A stretch of DNA of 64,000 bases from Mesostigma viride. Its lineage: Eukaryota; Streptophyta; Mesostigmatophyceae; Mesostigmatales; Mesostigmataceae. The first letter of the stretch is position 1; each line of letters starts with the position of its first letter. The notes below the pieces were generated by a model, which searched no databases, had not been told where the DNA came from, and saw nothing but the letters and a program-made list of their open reading frames with translations. Positions 1-8,393 of this stretch are shown here, piece after piece. The stretch lies in assembly GCA_009746045.1 (NCBI GenBank), contig RPFO01000502.1, positions 1 to 64,000 of the forward strand, given 5' to 3'. The position numbers and the translations under genes were made by a program.

Positions 1-277
1 CGCCATGAAAGCATCCGTGATCGCATCCGACGACGACCGGACCCATACGAATGAAGTCTGAACGGGGGCGGTAGGCTCGTCCCAGTACAGACTTGGTGCG
101 GATCGCGTATTCCAATAAGTCCTGATCGACCTCCAGGTTTTTGAAGCGAGCTTGGCGAATCTTGTTTGCGAAATACACCTTTATTAGACACTCGTCGGCG
201 AGCTCGTCAGCTGACATGACTTCATTCTTATGTCTCGCGTCCATACTCGCCCTCCAATCCTCTTTCGGTGCGTCCAT
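1..277 (-). CDS. Unknown protein, N-terminal part, runs off left edge
   Basis: An open frame of 92 codons reads leftwards from an ATG at 277 to the edge of the window without a stop. The start MDAPKEDWRASMDARHKNEV is charged and helical in character. A later stretch, ANKIRQARFKNLEVDQDLLE, looks like an amphipathic helix. Two Cys and two His lie close together near the left edge (GCDHGCFHG), which could be a metal site. I do not recognise the family. It is divergent from the reductase piece that begins about 70 bases to its right. Codon use looks like that of the rest of the virus-like block. Confidence 0.55.
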   Translation of the reverse strand, partial: MDAPKEDWRASMDARHKNEVMSADELADECLIKVYFANKIRQARFKNLEVDQDLLEYAIRTKSVLGRAYRPRSDFIRMGPVVVGCDHGCFHG

Positions 278-346
278 CCTCGTTACTAACGGCACACAAA
301 ACACCCGATCGAACGCACATCACGCGTCTTATGCAGGGTCGGGTTC

Positions 347-645
347 GTGCCAGTGACCGGCACTCTGAACGGGTTCGCGCAGGCCATCCCTGACATCTCC
401 GTCATCCGGTCCACGAGGGTCGCGAGTGGGGGGAGGGAGTCCAACCAGGAGACATGGGAGCCGATGTCCAAGACCTGGCGAATCAGCGTGGGCGATTCGG
501 CGGTCGCGTGGGCCAAGGCGGCGGGCAAACTGCTCGCCGGCAAGTACCCGGCCGACCACCTCGTCCTCGACTTCACCGAAATAAGACCCCTGGGGAGCGT
601 CTGCGAGGATACGGCTGGGCAGTAAGTGATTGCTTTGACTGGTCC
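347..645 (+). pseudogene. Class II ribonucleotide reductase, first piece (fossil)
   Basis: This stretch matches the middle of monomeric adenosylcobalamin-dependent ribonucleotide reductase of the Lactobacillus leichmannii type. The blocks GFAQAIPDIS and LVLDFTEIRP correspond to the region just before the GFGG loop of the barrel. The enzyme reduces ribonucleotides with a B12 cofactor and a thiyl radical. The N-terminal part of the gene (about 190 residues in the family) is not seen to the left, where an opposite-strand gene lies instead. Two further pieces in the same orientation lie at 1,940-2,338 and 3,784-4,767. This piece is broken. Confidence 0.7.
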
Positions 646-669
646 ATTCCCTCATAAACTTTATCTGCA

Positions 670-942
670 ATGGGTAAGAATAATCACATGCCGTTGAAAC
701 TATCGAAGGACGAAGAGATTGTGCGGGCCAGGAACTACTGCGGGATAGGCAGGCGCCCCTCAGGGAAGCAGTGGGGGAACGCTCGGACCTGCGTGCGGTT
801 CGGCCAAGTGCGGCAGTACGGGCTCTATCTGCTCCCGAGGGACCTCCTTATCAAGTACAGGGCGAGGGATAAAAAGATGCGCAAAGCCGGCTGCAAACGG
901 GCACGGGGGCTTAAAGCCACTGAACTACGCACTCAAAAGTGA
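670..942 (+). CDS. Small basic protein nested between reductase pieces
   Basis: A 90-residue open frame starts at an ATG at 670 and is rich in Lys and Arg, with three Cys spread over the protein (YCGIG, RTCVR, KAGCK). It begins within about 70 bases of the end of the first reductase piece and ends 17 bases inside the opposite-strand gene at 925-1,789. The charge suggests nucleic-acid binding, but no named domain is visible. It lies inside the 1.3-kb block that separates reductase pieces one and two. Moderately sure it is a real gene. Confidence 0.45.
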   Translation: MGKNNHMPLKLSKDEEIVRARNYCGIGRRPSGKQWGNARTCVRFGQVRQYGLYLLPRDLLIKYRARDKKMRKAGCKRARGLKATELRTQK

Positions 943-1789
943 CCATTTTGGGCGCGTTGTGGCGGAAACCGCCTTGTTAGCGCTCTGATTCAGTCTCATG
1001 ACCTTCGCGTTATCCCTCACGCACTCGCTGTCTGCGAACACGTCGTGCAACCCGTCGGCCTTGAATACGGGCTCGTAAAACTCCCTGCTCCTCTTGGCCA
1101 CGATGACCGGGTGCTCGCCGGTCCTGTTTATCTTGTCAGCCTCCGCCATCTGGATGTAGCTCATGGCCGCACTCTGAAGCCTGGTGTGGAGATCGCGAGA
1201 GGACCCTTGGCACCGAATCGCGCCCTTAGCTCGCCCGCCGTCTTCCCCGTCACCGCCAGGTTGTTAGTGTTGTGGACGATCGGGTATATGTTTCCGGTGC
1301 CCTTGTGCGCGTCCGTGTACCCTTTGATGGACGCGCCGAGCTCCTTGGCCGCCCAGGAGCTCTGTATGCGAGGGTGCTCATCCAGGTTGGTGATGGTGCC
1401 GTCATTGGCATCTGCCCTCTTCAGAATGTCCTCAGCCAAAGAGCGGTCAGCATTAAGGTAGCGCTCGAGGAGGACCGACACCTGGTCCCTGAACTTGGCC
1501 GCAATCTTGCCGGGTAGCAGCATTATGATCTTGGTCATCCCTTGGCGGTCAGTGACAGGGGTGTCTCGCTGGCCCTGGCCGGGGAATCGGAAGTGGTAAC
1601 AACCAGTTACCACTTCGGGGTGGTCCTTCCCAATACGCGACCAGTAAACCTTGGGTGTGAAATCCCGATAGCTGCCATTGCATCATACACAGAAATTCTG
1701 CCATCGTCCGTCACCCTGATCTTGCCTGCAAACCTGGCGTCCTCCTTTGCCCCGTCCGCGGGCGTCAGGTAGTGGACGAGCGCGGACAT
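925..1789 (-). pseudogene. BRO-like / virus multigene-family protein, broken
   Basis: The start is at 1,789 (MSALVHYLTPADG). The N-terminal part carries GRISVYDAMAAIG, and the middle carries FPGQGQRDTPVTDRQGM followed by a helix IIMLLPGKIAAKF. That order (a short specificity block, a FPG-GQR-TPV block, a LPG helix, then RYL and DLSL-like residues) is one I associate with BRO/antirepressor-like proteins repeated in large algal viruses and in protist genomes. Assignment to BRO proper is uncertain. It is read in more than one frame, with about two breaks. It lies opposite to, and inside, the reductase locus. Confidence 0.45.
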
Positions 1790-1939
1790 CCTTACCTTTT
1801 GACGGACAATTTCAGCTGTGGTGTGACGCACCACCGGACACGCGGGAAGACTGTACCAACGTCTAAACAACACTGTTTGCCTGACAGGAGTGGTACCGCA
1901 TGCACGTCCATTCCACATGCCCCGTCTGTCATTTATCAC

Positions 1940-2338
1940 CACACAGAGCTCGGGCGACGAGAACATCTCCAGGGCGTTCCTGGCCATCGCCAAGATCCTG
2001 TCCATGCGCGCCGACCAGCTGCTCACCAAGATGGACATCCTAGACATCGTGAACCACCTGGGCACGATGTTGAGCAGTCGCCGGTCCGCCGAGATCGCGC
2101 TCATGGACTACGGCGACCCCGAGTGGAAGGAGTTCGCAGCCGCCAAGAAGGAGTGTGGGTGTCGCACGCACACCGCCAGCAGTCCAACAACAGCCTCATC
2201 TTCCGCAAGCGGCCTTCGAAGAAACAGCTGGAGGAGATCTTCGCCATCATGCTCGACTCCGGCGGATCCGAGCCGGGCCTCTTCAACCTGGGAGTCGCCA
2301 TCAAGCGCGCGCCATGGTGCAAAGGAGTTAATCCCTGT
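1940..2338 (+). pseudogene. Class II ribonucleotide reductase, second piece (fossil)
   Basis: The blocks SSGDENISRAFLAIAKIL, RRSAEIALMDYGD, RRPSKKQLEE-like sequence, GSEPGLFNLG and finally GVNPC follow one another in the order of the family (compare RRSAELALG, NGEPGIVNL and TNPCGEI of the L. leichmannii enzyme). The Cys of NPC is the position of the catalytic thiyl-radical Cys. The recognisable coding match stops exactly after this codon. The flanking 1.45 kb holds other genes before the reductase resumes at 3,784. This piece is broken. Confidence 0.75.
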
Positions 2339-2413
2339 TGGTACGCCCACTCTGCATCTTACCTGTGCACGTACTCCTATAATTTTATGTGCGCGCTTAG
2401 GTATACTCGTCTT

Positions 2414-2764
2414 ATGCCTCCTGGTAAGAGTCAAAAAGTGACTGCAAAGAGACCGCACGCAAAAAGGCCCGCGCCCGCGACAGTGACAAAAAAGAAGCGC
2501 GGTCGCGAGCTCATATCGCTATTCGAATCGTTAAAGTTCCTCCTCTTCGCCTTGCACCCAACACCCAACCCGGGCGGGTTCGGAAATAGCGGATCCCCTC
2601 TGTTCCCCTTCCGAGGGATCGACATCGCATTACACGCGGACAGCTCTCTCGCTTCCGTCTTTTTGACGACGCGTGGTGAAGTTGTTGTGAGGAAGCCTGG
2701 GGTGCAAGCGGTGGGGGTGAACATAGGGGGAGGGGGGACGGTGGCGTACTCGTCTTCCGGGTGA
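2414..2764 (+). CDS. Small basic protein, nested in reductase locus
   Basis: An open frame of 116 codons starts at ATG 2,414. The first 35 residues are extremely basic (MPPGKSQKVTAKRPHAKRPA and then KKKRGR), like a nucleic-acid-binding tail. The rest is Gly/Pro-rich with a hydrophobic stretch LFESLKFLLFALH. The stop overlaps the next start by the ATGA arrangement at 2,762-2,766, a tight coupling usual in compact virus genomes. No family recognised. Confidence 0.45.
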   Translation: MPPGKSQKVTAKRPHAKRPAPATVTKKKRGRELISLFESLKFLLFALHPTPNPGGFGNSGSPLFPFRGIDIALHADSSLASVFLTTRGEVVVRKPGVQAVGVNIGGGGTVAYSSSG

Positions 2765-3357
2765 TGCGCTTCCTGTACTCCGTCCTCAAGTCGGTCGGGG
2801 TTGGGAGGACGGCGCTTACCAATGCTCTGATAAAGGAGTTCAATAACCGGGCGAGAGAATTGTGGACGGCCCTGGACAAGTCTAGCAGACCTTCGCGGGC
2901 CACTACTAAGAAGGCCGCCAATTTCTATAACGAAAGCAACGATGGCGAAGATTCGGAAGTAGAATACGACGCGGGTCGCGACACTACAGATGACCGGGTT
3001 TGGAAGGCGAAGGAAGAGCGCAGGAAGGCAAGGGCGAAGGCCAGACCAAAGAAGCGCAGTGGTCGCCGCTCGAACCCGGACGAATACGACGACGACGATG
3101 ACATAGACAACGGAGGGGGGGGGACGAGGGCGGTGATGATGACGACGGAGGACGCGGTCCGGGGTCGCGAGCGAGGTTTACGGTTATGGATAGGACGGGG
3201 CCGCAGCTGCAGTACGTCACGGCGACCACGGGGCACGCACAGAGGCACAGGCAAAGGCGTGTTGGTTATAGACGTCTCGCCTCGAAGCCAAAGCGCCGTC
3301 CGACGGCCACGCGCCGCCCTCGCGTTTTCTATATATGAGTCCAGTGTCCTGTTCTAG
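2764..3357 (+). CDS. Charged protein of unknown function, nested in reductase locus
   Basis: An open frame of 197 codons begins at the ATG that overlaps the previous stop. The N-terminal 45 residues (VLKSVGVGRTALTNALIKEF) are helical. The centre is a highly charged low-complexity region with acidic patches and KAKEERRKARAKARPKKRSG, then a run of Asp. The end is Arg-rich. The mix suggests a disordered nucleic-acid-associated protein. The C-terminal third changes composition after a G-rich tract and may not be read in its original frame. No family recognised. Confidence 0.4.
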   Translation: MRFLYSVLKSVGVGRTALTNALIKEFNNRARELWTALDKSSRPSRATTKKAANFYNESNDGEDSEVEYDAGRDTTDDRVWKAKEERRKARAKARPKKRSGRRSNPDEYDDDDDIDNGGGGTRAVMMTTEDAVRGRERGLRLWIGRGRSCSTSRRPRGTHRGTGKGVLVIDVSPRSQSAVRRPRAALAFSIYESSVLF

Positions 3358-3379
3358 CGTCGAGTGTCCATGTAATCCC

Positions 3380-3679
3380 TCACCCCGTGTCCAGTTTCTT
3401 CCTGTCAAAGTTGTAGTCGATCGTATCGCGTTTGCGGACCTGGCCCTTCATCCCCAGCGCCTGAAGGATAGCGGACTGGTCGTTTTGGCTAAGCCCTTGG
3501 ATGGCTCTGTCTAGTTGCCACTTTACTATGGTGTCACCCGAACGCATGCGGTGACGCCTCACGTACCGGGTGCGATACGCCCCTGTTGCGTGGCTCGTGT
3601 GCAAAGAACAAAACTTGCGTCCCTGTCTGACATCGCGCCGACACTTGCGGTTGGAAAGAGTAACGCCCTTGCACTTCAT
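3380..3679 (-). CDS. Small Cys-motif protein (C-x-T/S-C-C-x2-H family)
   Basis: A 99-residue frame starts at ATG 3,679 with MKCKGVTLSNRKCRRDVRQ followed by GRKFCSLH. The spacing C-x9-C-x9-C-x2-H is the same short, presumably zinc-binding, motif seen at the N-termini of genes at 7,637, 12,192, 19,784, 20,803 and 27,756. A helical basic region follows (RYVRRHRMRSGDTIVKWQLD). The gene is antisense to, and inside, the 1.45-kb block between reductase pieces two and three. Function unknown. The motif is seen directly; zinc binding is inferred. Confidence 0.6.
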   Translation of the reverse strand: MKCKGVTLSNRKCRRDVRQGRKFCSLHTSHATGAYRTRYVRRHRMRSGDTIVKWQLDRAIQGLSQNDQSAILQALGMKGQVRKRDTIDYNFDRKKLDTG

Positions 3680-3783
3680 GTGTGATCGGATGCCTAGTAG
3701 TACTAGTACATGTATATTTTTTAATATCGCGCCAGGAATAATCTTACACGCGCGACGTTGCCCCCCACCCATGCACCCATTTC

Positions 3784-4767
3784 TTGCACTGCAGTGAGAT
3801 CCTCCTCGGCAACAAGTCCTTCTGCAACCTCACCGAAGTCAACCTCACCGCGTTCCAGGAGGGCAACAAGGCCGGGCTGGAGCGCGCGCTCGTCCTGGCC
3901 AGTCGCATGAACTATCGCCAGACGTTGGTGGACTTGAGGGATGAGATACTGCAAGAGGCCTGGCACCTCAACAACGAGTTCCTACACCTGTGCGGCGTGG
4001 GCCTGACCGGAATCGTGGCCAGGCCCGACCTGCACCCCTACGACTTCCGCAGAATGAAGAACGTGGCAGTGTCCTCCGCCTACCAGATGGCCAGGGAGCT
4101 CGGAAAGCCCCTGCCAAAGAACGTCACGTGCATCAAGCCCAGCGGCACCCTGTCCAAGATCATGAGCACCAGGCAGTGGGGGGAGGTGCCCGAGGGCGTC
4201 CACAAGCCCCTCGGGAGGTACATCTTCAACAACATCACCTACTCCAAGCACGACCCGCTGGTCGAGCGGTTCAAGAAGGCCAACTACAAGGTCGTCGACA
4301 AACCGTTTGAGTCCGATTCGGTGCTCGTCACGTTCCCCGTCGAGTTCTGCACGGTGCCCTTCACCAAGATGACGGTCACTCGCAAGGACGGCTCGACGGA
4401 GGAGGTGGAAGTCAACACCGAGACGGCCATCGAACAGCTGGAGAGGTACAAGAACCTCATGGAGAACTACTGCGAACAGAACGTGTCCTGCACCGTGTCC
4501 TACGACCCCACAGAGACCCCCTCGATCCTGCACTGGCTGGAGAACAATTGGGACTCCTACGTGGGCGTCTCCTTCCTGCTGCGAGTGGACCCCACCAAGA
4601 ACGCGGCGGACCTGGGATACAGCTACCTGCCCCAGGAAGTGGTGTCCGAGTCCGATTTCAAAAAGTACACCTCGCGCATTCTCCCCGTCGACTACGTCGG
4701 CATCGTCCACGCGGAGACGGACAACCTTGACGCCGACTGTCTCAGCGGCGCCTGCCCCGTGCGCTGA
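3784..4767 (+). pseudogene. Class II ribonucleotide reductase, C-terminal piece (fossil)
   Basis: A 327-codon open stretch matches the last 45% of the monomeric B12-dependent enzyme. It starts with SEILLGNKSFCNLTEV (second active-site Cys), then CIKPSGTLSKI, DPLVERFKKANY, NVSCTVSYD, and ends in DCLSGACPVR. The last element keeps the C-x4-C pair of the L. leichmannii enzyme (CEGGAC), which passes electrons from thioredoxin. The stop at 4,765-4,767 abuts the stop of the convergent membrane-protein gene at 4,768. The piece itself is open, but the gene as a whole is in three separated parts. Confidence 0.85.
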
Positions 4768-5040
4768 TCATGCGGGGGCGATGTCCGCTAGGCCGGCGAG
4801 CGGGGTCGCCGGGAGTGACGGGACAGGCGGGGGGGTCGGAACCATAGATGCTGAGAACAAAGGCTTGGGGATTCGTAGTAAGCTCACCCCCCCCTGCTTG
4901 CTGCGTACCAAATAATACACATCAAGTTTCGTTTAAGTGGCCAGCCGGAGCGGCTGCTTAGGTTTTAGCGGACAAGTGTTCGAAGCGCGTCATTGGTGAA
5001 TTACTTGGGAACTTGGGTTTCCCCGCGAAACTCCAACCGC

Positions 5041-5350
5041 ACGTTCAGATTTCCAAATCTCAAGTAAAGTTCGGCGCAACTTTCTGAACGGGGGCAGTTG
5101 ACGAGCAGCATTCCTCCGGACGAATGAATTGCGTTCCATACTTGCGCAAAATTTTGAAAGGTAGCTTGCGTGCAGCCCTACTAAAATTTGCGCGGACGTT
5201 CAGATTTCCAAATCTCGGGTAAATTTCGGCGGAACTTTCTGAACGGGGGTAGTTGGCGGGCAGCGTTCCTCCAGACGAATGAAATGCGTTCCATACTAGC
5301 GCAAAATTTTGAAAGGTAGCTTGCGTGCAGCCCTACTAAAATTTGCGCGA
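5041..5350. repeat. 155-bp tandem repeat, two copies, inside the MITE-like element
   Basis: Copies at 5,041-5,195 and 5,196-5,350 begin with ACGTTCAGATTTCCAAATCT and differ at scattered positions. Both include GCAAAATTTTGAAAGGTAGC and end near CTACTAAAATTTGCGCG. No coding potential seen. Confidence 0.85.
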
Positions 5351-5354
5351 AGTG

Positions 5355-5565
5355 TGGGACTGAAAATTCGTAACGGAAACGTTTTGGTAGTTGCCGTCAC
5401 TTCCTTTTGTGCAAACGTGTGGGAGTGAAAATTCGTAACGGAAACTTTTTGGTAGTTGCCGTCACTTCATTTTGCGCGAGTGTTGGGCTGAAAATTCGTA
5501 ACGGAAACTTTTTGGTAGTTGGCGTCACTTCCTTTGGTTCGACTGAAAATTCGCTGAAATTCGCT
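5355..5565. repeat. About 64-bp tandem repeat, three to four copies
   Basis: The core GAAAATTCGTAACGGAAAC recurs starting at 5,362, 5,427 and 5,490, with a partial fourth copy at about 5,545. Each copy continues TTTTGGTAGTTGCCGTCACTT or a close variant. The spacing falls from 65 to 63 to 55 bases. It fills the right half of the element at 4,920-5,700. Confidence 0.85.
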
Positions 5566-6214
5566 GAATTCGTACCGTAGCCTAATTTTTAGTACCTCGA
5601 AGTGACGGGGCACCTAAAAATTTGCCCACAAGTACACTTGGCAGCGCGCTCACTGGGAAAAATTGTACAGCCGCTCCGGCGGGCCACTTGAACGAATTGT
5701 AATGACGAGCGCGCCGACGACGGCGATGAACATGAGGGTTATAATCAGCCCCGCGCGCCCTCGCCCTCTCGTTGTTGTTGCTGTTGTTGTAGTTGTTGTG
5801 GGTCGCTGGACCCCGGACCGGGAATGGCACTGCTCGGAGAAGGAGGGCTCTTCTTCCCGCCGAACAAGGCCCCGAGGCCTTCGAACACGCCGAAGCCCAC
5901 CGCGGCCCCTGCCGCGCTCTTGAACATGCTGGAAAGGAACGATTCCTCTTTTGGATCAGACGTGTTGGCGGGCTTTTGTGCCGACGCGGAAGAGGCACTC
6001 TTGGCCGGCGTGGTAGCGGGCTTAGGCGTTTGTGCCGATGCGGGAGCCCCCCCTTGGCTGGCGTGGCGGCGGGCTTAGGCACCGACGCGGGTTGGACCGC
6101 CCAGTCTCGGCGCGCCACCCGGCCTGGCACCCTGCTGCCCATGGAGACAGACCTCATCCTCGCCATCATGGGCATCATCCTCGCCATCGCGCCGGCCAGA
6201 AAAGACATGATCGG

Positions 6215-6232
6215 TATACACTGTACGAAAGA
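6215..6232 (-). promoter_or_regulatory. Promoter-like element before membrane-protein paralogue
   Basis: On the minus strand this reads TCTTTCGTACAGTGTATA, ending 6 bases before the ATG at 6,208. The same 18-mer with one change stands 7 bases before the ATG at 6,740, which supports a conserved promoter or leader element. Confidence 0.5.
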
Positions 6233-6260
6233 AAATAGACTTAGCGCTTGTTCCGTGCGA

Positions 6261-6740
6261 TTATTGCGCGGCTAGAGGAGTAGCGGGGAGTGACGGGGGG
6301 GGCGGGGCGGTTGGCGCCGTAGACATCGCCGCAAACGACGGCCGGGGGATGCGGAAGCTCACCCCCCCGTTCTTGCTGCGTACCAAATAATAAACGAGCG
6401 CGCCGACGACGGCGAGGAACAAGAGGAATATGATCAGCCCCGTTTTACCCTCCCCTCCTTGTTGTTGTTGTTGTTGTTGCGGGTCGCTCGACCCCGGCCC
6501 GGGGATGGCGCTGCTCGGCGCGCTCTTATTCCCGCCGAACAAGGCATCGAGGCCGGTGAACACTCCGAAGCCGACGGCGGCCCCGGCCGCGCTCTTGGCT
6601 AGACTGGACATCATGGACTCCCCCTGTACCGGCGCGGGTGTCACGCCCTTACCGAGGGGCTTGTTGCTAGGCGTACGAAGGGGCGCGGGTTTAAACGCGG
6701 TTAGGGCTCTGAGCTTTGACACCGCACCTGACAAAGACAT
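6261..6740 (-). CDS. Single-pass membrane protein
   Basis: A 159-residue open frame starts at ATG 6,740. Residues 45-70 form a Gly/Ala-rich amphipathic segment (SLAKSAAGAAVGFGVFTG). A Pro/Ser linker and a Gln run follow at about 80-95. One clear transmembrane helix lies at about 102-122 (GLIIFLLFLAVVGALVYYL), with a positively charged VRSK after it, then a Pro-rich tail. Topology suggests N-out/C-in or a virion or ER membrane protein, as in many giant-virus small membrane genes (inference). A broken duplicate lies directly downstream at 4,768-6,208. No named family. Confidence 0.75.
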   Translation of the reverse strand: MSLSGAVSKLRALTAFKPAPLRTPSNKPLGKGVTPAPVQGESMMSSLAKSAAGAAVGFGVFTGLDALFGGNKSAPSSAIPGPGSSDPQQQQQQQGGEGKTGLIIFLLFLAVVGALVYYLVRSKNGGVSFRIPRPSFAAMSTAPTAPPPPSLPATPLAAQ

Positions 6741-6747
6741 GGTCGAA

Positions 6748-6765
6748 TATACACTGTATGAAAGA
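6748..6765 (-). promoter_or_regulatory. Promoter-like element before membrane-protein gene
   Basis: Reads TCTTTCATACAGTGTATA on the minus strand and ends 7 bases before the ATG at 6,740. It is nearly identical to the element at 6,215-6,232 before the duplicate gene. Confidence 0.5.
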
Positions 6766-6831
6766 GAAATAAATGTTTATTAACTGTTGGAAGTTGAAGC
6801 CACATGCTGAAGTGACAGAATCGACACGATT

Positions 6832-7626
6832 GTGAGGCAATACAACGCGCGAATGAGATACTTGCACGCGAAACAGGGCAAAAAGGCGAGGCCTTTCCCT
6901 ATACTGGAAGCGACCAGACGCTGGTCGGGGAGGTGCACCCGGTGCGGCAGGGGATACGGTTTGATACCGGGGCACCTATGCCCGCGGTTTTCAGCACGCC
7001 GGGCGTGTGGACCTGCCTCGAGTGCGCCGACATGCCGCTAGCCGACGTGCGCAAAAAGTGGATGGAGGCGAGGTCGAGAGCAGAAGCGTGCGGACTGAGC
7101 AAGCCGCATCGCCCCTTTCGCCCCTACCGCTCCCCTGCTATCCTGCCCCCCCCGGAGCAGACATGCCGTGTGGAGGTACATAACAAAGTCCGCCAGGAAC
7201 GCCAACGCGCGCATGGCTAAAGACGGAGTCGCGCCGTGTCTCGGCACCGAGCAAGTGAGGAAACTGTACGACAGGTTCTTGCGCGCGCCGTACTGCGAGC
7301 TGTGCGCCAAACCCTTTGTGTTGCGCGGGAAGGCGAAGGAGGACACTCTATCCCTGGACAAGATCGACCCGCTGAACAGGAGTTACTGCGGCGGCAACAC
7401 CAAGCTACTTTGCTACGGCTGCAACAATTCGAAGAGGTTCGAGGACGGCCTGGTGCTGTACGAAGACCTCTTCAGGAGGAACGGGTGCCCCCGTGATGCG
7501 TCCTCCTTCGCGCGAGAACTGGCGGTCGATTCGTACTCGGGGCCTTCGAACGCATCGTCGGCCCCGATAATGCACGCGTGCTGGGAACGGGGGAAAAGAG
7601 TCATCGTTATCGCCTTTGTATTATAA
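6832..7626 (+). pseudogene. HNH-type endonuclease-like protein, broken
   Basis: The N-terminal part has two CxxC pairs (CTRCG, then WTCLECADMPLADVRKKW), which looks like a zinc ribbon. The C-terminal part holds CELCAKPF, LSLDKIDPLNRSYCGGNTKL and CYGCNNSKRF. The pattern SLD-ID-P-Y--GN--L-C--CN--K is the metal-binding core seen in HNH/endonuclease-VII-like enzymes, with Cys pairs supplying the structural zinc. Such nucleases are common in large DNA viruses and in mobile introns. It is read in several frames, with about two breaks, so it is not expected to be made as one protein. The domain call is moderately firm, the role unknown. Confidence 0.6.
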
Positions 7627-7636
7627 GCATAATTAT

Positions 7637-8081
7637 CTACCCGACCAGCCACCCCATCGGCGTCCCACTCGATTGCGGCCGGACGCGAGAGGCGGACACC
7701 GCGTGGGTCAGGTTCCTGGCAGGCGTGCGCTGGCCTCGTTTTATCATTTGGCGGACGGGCTGTCTCCTTAAAACCTCATCCCCCGTCTGCTTCAGTCGCG
7801 TCGACAGGGTCTGCAGGGCCGCGTACTGGTCCAGCAACATCTCTCTGAATTTGCGACCGTCTGTCCCGCCCCCGTGCCCGCTGTATTTCTTCACGAGAGG
7901 CTCCACCATCTTCATGTACCTCCTCGCGTGATCACCCACCCTGTCCGATGTGAACGATCTCACCCCGTGCCTCCTCCCTATGGGCGCCCCCCGCCCGTCG
8001 CCCCGTGCAATTTACAGTACCCGTAAGAGTGGCTCTGTTCCTGCAACGGTTTCCGGTTTTGGTCCATGCCGTACAAGACAT
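7637..8081 (-). pseudogene. Cys-motif family protein, broken
   Basis: From the ATG at 8,081 the N-terminus begins MSCTAWTKTGNRCRNRATL and is followed nearby by a GYCKLHG block, the same C-x-T-x-G-x-C...C-x2-H signature as the other family members in this window. The C-terminal part is a charged helical region (DHARRYMKMVEPLVKKY, then LLDQYAALQTLSTRLKQ). It reads in more than one frame with about one or two breaks. It is convergent with the HNH-like gene at 6,832-7,626, 11 bases away. Function unknown. Confidence 0.5.
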
Positions 8082-8087
8082 GCCTCG

Positions 8088-8393
8088 TTATGATATGCCT
8101 GTGAACATTTTTTGACGACGCTCAATACTTGGGTGTGCGGCGGAAGATCTTGGACGTGTTGTCGTCGAGTAAATGCTCTCCAGAATCGACTTCATGTTCC
8201 CCACGCCGGTGCCGGAGCCGCTAGGGGCGACGGCGGAGGGGACGGCGTAGAACTCGCGATGGTACGACCCGGCGTTAAGCCACGGGTCGAAGGTGGAGTC
8301 GGCGGTCGGCACGCCCGGGTACGCGGAGGCGTCGTTGAGGATCACCACTCGGTTTTGATTGGGCTCTGAAGCGAATGATAGGGGCGTCGACAT
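8088..8393 (-). CDS. Unknown protein, about 101 residues
   Basis: The frame starts at ATG 8,393 (MSTPLSFASEPNQNRVVILN) and ends 7 bases to the right of the start of the 7,637-8,081 gene. The N-terminal half is rich in Ser, Pro and aromatic residues. The end is basic (TRPRSSAAHPSIERRQK). No transmembrane segment or known motif. The start lies inside the end of the upstream gene (8,342-8,719), which is in another frame, so the two are probably co-transcribed. I chose the internal ATG because the longer frame upstream of it is the shadow of that gene. Confidence 0.5.
   Translation of the reverse strand: MSTPLSFASEPNQNRVVILNDASAYPGVPTADSTFDPWLNAGSYHREFYAVPSAVAPSGSGTGVGNMKSILESIYSTTTRPRSSAAHPSIERRQKMFTGIS

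Larger units (their letters stand above)
4920..5700. mobile_element. Non-autonomous element with inverted-repeat ends (MITE-like)
   Basis: A 27-bp inverted repeat (4,931-4,957 against 5,668-5,694) matches at 25 positions, and weaker similarity runs outwards to about 4,920 and 5,700. The interior has no gene but two families of tandem repeats. Comparison with the uninterrupted paralogue at 6,261-6,740 shows that this DNA is an insertion: CCAAATAAT is followed by the element, and the homology resumes at GACGAGCGCG. A TAAT at both edges may be the target duplication, but this is not certain. No transposase, so the superfamily is undetermined. Confidence 0.75.
4768..6208 (-). pseudogene. Small membrane protein, paralogue of 6,261-6,740, split by a transposon
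   Basis: Both ends match the neighbour at 6,261-6,740. Shared blocks are KSAAGAAVGFGVF, PSSAIPGPGSSDPQQ, a Gln run, and the tail VRSK-GGVS plus SLPATPLA. The start is at 6,208, directly behind a promoter-like element also found before the neighbour. The middle, at the end of the predicted transmembrane helix, is occupied by the 0.78-kb inverted-repeat element at about 4,920-5,700. Apart from that insertion the copy reads in more than one frame, so it is a broken duplicate. A single-pass membrane protein is inferred from the intact copy. Confidence 0.75.

Noticed and set aside
2336-3795. Intein in the reductase
   Set aside because: The block is not open in the reductase frame, lacks intein splicing blocks, and the residues before SEILL are not His-Asn.
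3982-4710. 242-codon minus-strand frame
   Set aside because: Antisense to the well-matched C-terminal reductase piece.
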